Source: Flavobacteriaceae bacterium
Lineage (GTDB): Bacteria > Bacteroidota > Bacteroidia > Flavobacteriales > Flavobacteriaceae
Direction of reading: 5' to 3'
Length of the DNA stretch: 64,000 nucleotides
Assembly: GCA_021739635.1 (NCBI GenBank)
Contig: JAIPBH010000006.1
Coordinates: 1 to 64,000 of the forward strand
In this document: one piece after another, positions 61,740 through 64,000 of the stretch
How positions within the stretch are numbered: the first letter of the stretch is position 1
Layout of the letters: each line of letters opens with the position of its first letter
Notes under the pieces: generated by a model
Seen by the model: the letters and a program-made list of their open reading frames with translations, nothing else
Told to the model about the DNA's origin: nothing
Database searches by the model: none
Made by a program: the position numbers and the translations under genes

Positions 61740-64000
61740 TTAATTAGCCATGATTGCTTGAATTTCATCTAAAGTTAAAACTCTATCAAACAGCATTAAG
61801 TCATCTATTTTACTTAAGTCTGATAAATGATTCCATCCAATAAATCCTGGCGCACCAGAACCAACTGAAAGATTGGTACAATTAGCCCAACTAATAGTTT
61901 TACCTGCCATATTTCCGCTGTTTGCAACTGCTGCTCCATTAAAATATATTTGTGTGGAAGTTGCAGAAACTGTAAATGCAATATGTACCCATTCTCCGGC
62001 TGTTACATCAATAACATCGCCATCATTCCACACATCTCCAAGAACAGTACCAACATGAAGTTTTATGCGTTGTTCCGTACCACTTCCTTCCCTAAAAAGC
62101 CTAAACCCAGAAGTTAAATCATTATCTGCACCATTCATTGGAGGCGCTACGGTTAAAATACCTGCTCGATCTGGAGCAGCATTTACTTTGTACCAAAAAG
62201 CACCACTAAATTCATTAGTAAATAAATTGGCGATTGGAAATGATACATAAGAATCTGTTGCTCCTAAATAAGCATCTGAACCCACAACACTTTCTCCAGC
62301 AAAACCTGGTGTTCCAACGACTGTTGCATTTGTGTTTGTTACTTTATCAAGATTTGTTCCATCAAAAGGCATGTATAATGTTGAACCAAAATATGGCGGC
62401 GTGTAAGATCCACCAACAATTTGAACTACTTCTTCACCTGAAAGTGCTTTATTATAAAATCTCAATTCATCAATAACACTGCTATCTGATAAATGATTCC
62501 AATAATCAAATGTTGGAACTCCTGAAGCAATGGTAAAACTATTGCATCCTGTCCAATTTATTGGTGCCGATAAAGTTGCAGAATTCATTTCAACACCGTT
62601 AAAATAAATTTTAGTTTGAGTATCAGAAACGGTTACAGCTACTTGAACCCATTCTCCAGCTGTAACATCAATAACGCCACCATCGTTCCAACTTTCTCCT
62701 GAACCAGTTCCAACATTTAATTTAATGCGTTGTTCTGTTCCATTGCCTTCTCTAAATAATCTAAATCCTTGATTTCTGTTTTCAGGCGTATCATTTCCTA
62801 CAACTAAAATACCTGCTCTGTCTGGACTTGAATTAACTTTATACCAGAATGTGGTACTGAATTGGTTACTCAAAAGGCCATCTGCTGGATATGTTAAATA
62901 GGAATCTGTTGCACCTAAATAAGCACCATCACCTACATAAGATTGATCGGTAATTTGTGGTGACCCAACAGCAGTAGCAGCTCTACCTCCAATTAAGTCT
63001 ATATATCCTTTATCAAAAGGCATGTAAAAAGATTCTCCTGCATATAGCGGTATATATGGACTATATGCGTTTATCATGATTTGAATATCAGATTGAGTTA
63101 GGGCTTTATTAAAGATGCGTAATTCATCTAAATCACTGCTATCAGATTTATGATTCCAGTAGCTAAATGTTTCACCACCAGAACCAATAGTTAATGGTCC
63201 AACACCTGTCCAGTCTATTGGAGCAGCTAAGGTTGCAGAATTCATTTCAACACCGTTAAAATAAATTTTGGTTTCAGTTTGTGATATGGTAAATGCAACA
63301 TGAACCCACTCACCAGCAGTAACATCAATAACACCACCATCATTCCAACTTTCGCCTACACCTGTTCCAACATTTAATTTAATACGTTGTGAAGTTCCGC
63401 TTCCTTCTCTAAATAGTCTAAACCCTTGATTACGGTCTGTGGCATCATCGCCAACTACCAATATACCAGCTCTATCAGGGTTGGCATTTACTTTATACCA
63501 AAATGCAGCACTAAATTCATTATTTGTTAATCCATCGGACGGAAAGGTTAAAAATGAATCTGTTGAACCTCTAAAAGCATTTGTGCCAGCATATCCACCA
63601 CCAGCAAAACCAGGTGTTCCTACTTCATCAGCAATTTTAAAACCTATTAAATCTCTATAATCTCCATCAAAAGGCATGTAAAGAAGTTCGCCATCAAATA
63701 ATGGGCTGTATGGTGGTTGTTTACTAAAATTAACTTCAGTTGATGTTGTTTTTCCTTCAATATCAGTTGCTATTACTTTTAAAATATGGTCACCATCCAC
63801 TAAATTAGTATAGGTATATTCTTCTAAGGCTCTTCTATAGTCATTAAAAGAATTAAAACCTGCTATTTTAGTTTCATCAAGAAGAATTGAAATATCTACT
63901 ATTTCAATATCATCAGTTACTTCAATTTTAATATTAATTGACGTAACATCTTCAAAAACTTTAATAGCAGTTCCTTCTGTAGGCGTTATTATTTTTACTA
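61740..64000 (-). CDS. Secreted triple-LamG glycan-binding protein (N-terminus outside window)
   Basis: The reverse-strand frame is open from the stop at 61740 to the window edge (753 codons), so the start is not visible. The codon at 63800 is an internal GTG, and upstream codons read on as VKIITPTEGTAIKV and later NLVDGDHILKV, an Ig/PKD-like module. Three concanavalin-like (LamG) modules of about 215 residues follow, each with ELLYMPFDG-like, FSAAFWYKVNA(N/A)PDRAGIL, GFRLFREGSGT and AGEWVHVAFTIS motifs and a final ELRIFNKAL. Such proteins bind glycans at the cell surface in polysaccharide loci. No catalytic motif is visible. It is upstream of two GH144 genes in the same direction. Confidence 0.85.
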   Translation of the reverse strand, partial: VKIITPTEGTAIKVFEDVTSINIKIEVTDDIEIVDISILLDETKIAGFNSFNDYRRALEEYTYTNLVDGDHILKVIATDIEGKTTSTEVNFSKQPPYSPLFDGELLYMPFDGDYRDLIGFKIADEVGTPGFAGGGYAGTNAFRGSTDSFLTFPSDGLTNNEFSAAFWYKVNANPDRAGILVVGDDATDRNQGFRLFREGSGTSQRIKLNVGTGVGESWNDGGVIDVTAGEWVHVAFTISQTETKIYFNGVEMNSATLAAPIDWTGVGPLTIGSGGETFSYWNHKSDSSDLDELRIFNKALTQSDIQIMINAYSPYIPLYAGESFYMPFDKGYIDLIGGRAATAVGSPQITDQSYVGDGAYLGATDSYLTYPADGLLSNQFSTTFWYKVNSSPDRAGILVVGNDTPENRNQGFRLFREGNGTEQRIKLNVGTGSGESWNDGGVIDVTAGEWVQVAVTVSDTQTKIYFNGVEMNSATLSAPINWTGCNSFTIASGVPTFDYWNHLSDSSVIDELRFYNKALSGEEVVQIVGGSYTPPYFGSTLYMPFDGTNLDKVTNTNATVVGTPGFAGESVVGSDAYLGATDSYVSFPIANLFTNEFSGAFWYKVNAAPDRAGILTVAPPMNGADNDLTSGFRLFREGSGTEQRIKLHVGTVLGDVWNDGDVIDVTAGEWVHIAFTVSATSTQIYFNGAAVANSGNMAGKTISWANCTNLSVGSGAPGFIGWNHLSDLSKIDDLMLFDRVLTLDEIQAIMAN
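61760..63710 (-). repeat. Three tandem LamG-coding repeats of about 650 bp
   Basis: Matching marks such as ATCAAAAGGCATGTA (+ strand) lie at 62361, 63012 and 63666, that is, 651 and 654 bases apart. The sequence between them is similar at the DNA level throughout the modules. It is a tandem internal duplication within one gene. Two of the modules are closer to each other in several stretches than to the third. Confidence 0.8.

Noticed and set aside
61760-63710. Repeat array as CRISPR
   Set aside because: The repeats are about 650 bp, in frame and code for LamG modules; there are no short palindromic repeats with unique spacers anywhere in the window.
63801-63803. Taking GTG at about 63800 as the start of the LamG protein
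   Set aside because: The frame continues upstream with normal coding character to the window edge, including an Ig/PKD-like stretch, and there is no signal peptide after the GTG.

Overview
This window looks like chromosomal DNA from a member of the Flavobacteriaceae (Bacteroidota). The DNA is strongly AT-rich. Several promoters fit the flavobacterial pattern TTG followed about 18-20 bases later by TAnnTTTG. The gene content also fits: a division/cell-wall cluster without murF or ddl, a GYDIA-type GHMP kinase next to HMG-CoA reductase (mevalonate pathway), many lipoproteins, and a glycan-degradation locus.

Layout. (1) 1-5949, all leftward: a large secreted surface protein cut by the window edge (an open reverse-strand frame of about 592 codons), a GH71/99-like glycosidase, and a membrane-spanning SARP-type regulator with a LamG/Kelch outer part. 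(2) 5950-8628: mostly decayed DNA with a ribonuclease HI remnant, other orphan fragments, two small intact genes and a very long perfect hairpin. (3) 8629-13157: a compact integrative element (primase-helicase, HTH protein, excisionase-like protein, an unknown 267-residue protein and a tyrosine integrase), ending close to a tRNA-Arg(UCG). (4) 13584-29668: yqeY followed by the whole dcw cluster read leftward, in the order mraZ, rsmH, ftsL, ftsI, murE, mraY, murD, ftsW, murG, murC, ftsQ, ftsA, ftsZ. A triple MraZ-box array lies at its promoter.

(5) 29966-38633, mainly rightward: alpha/beta hydrolase, engB, (prc on the other strand), surE, a small membrane protein, lpxB, an NlpC/P60 lipoprotein and comEC. 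(6) 38638-42531: a thioredoxin-fold protein and two tandem POT peptide transporters. (7) 42799-45035: HMG-CoA reductase and a GHMP kinase. (8) 45089-52902, leftward: coaX, an outer-membrane barrel protein, a TPR protein, lptC, a small membrane protein, a CNNM/CBS protein and a PpiD-like isomerase. (9) tRNA-Phe at 53003-53078. (10) 53114-64000, leftward: a polysaccharide-utilisation locus with a triple-LamG surface protein (cut by the window edge), two GH144-type glucanases, an esterase-like hydrolase, a GH3 beta-glucosidase, a GH43-type protein and an endonuclease/exonuclease/phosphatase-family protein.

How the genes work together. The dcw block makes lipid II precursors and the division machine from one promoter that MraZ probably controls. 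The locus at the right end looks like a system for a beta-glucan, with beta-1,2-glucan the best guess because of the paired GH144 enzymes next to a GH3. The least explained parts are the integrative element with its duplicated leader and GTGAAACA repeats, and the sensor-regulator/glycosidase/surface-protein group at the left end.
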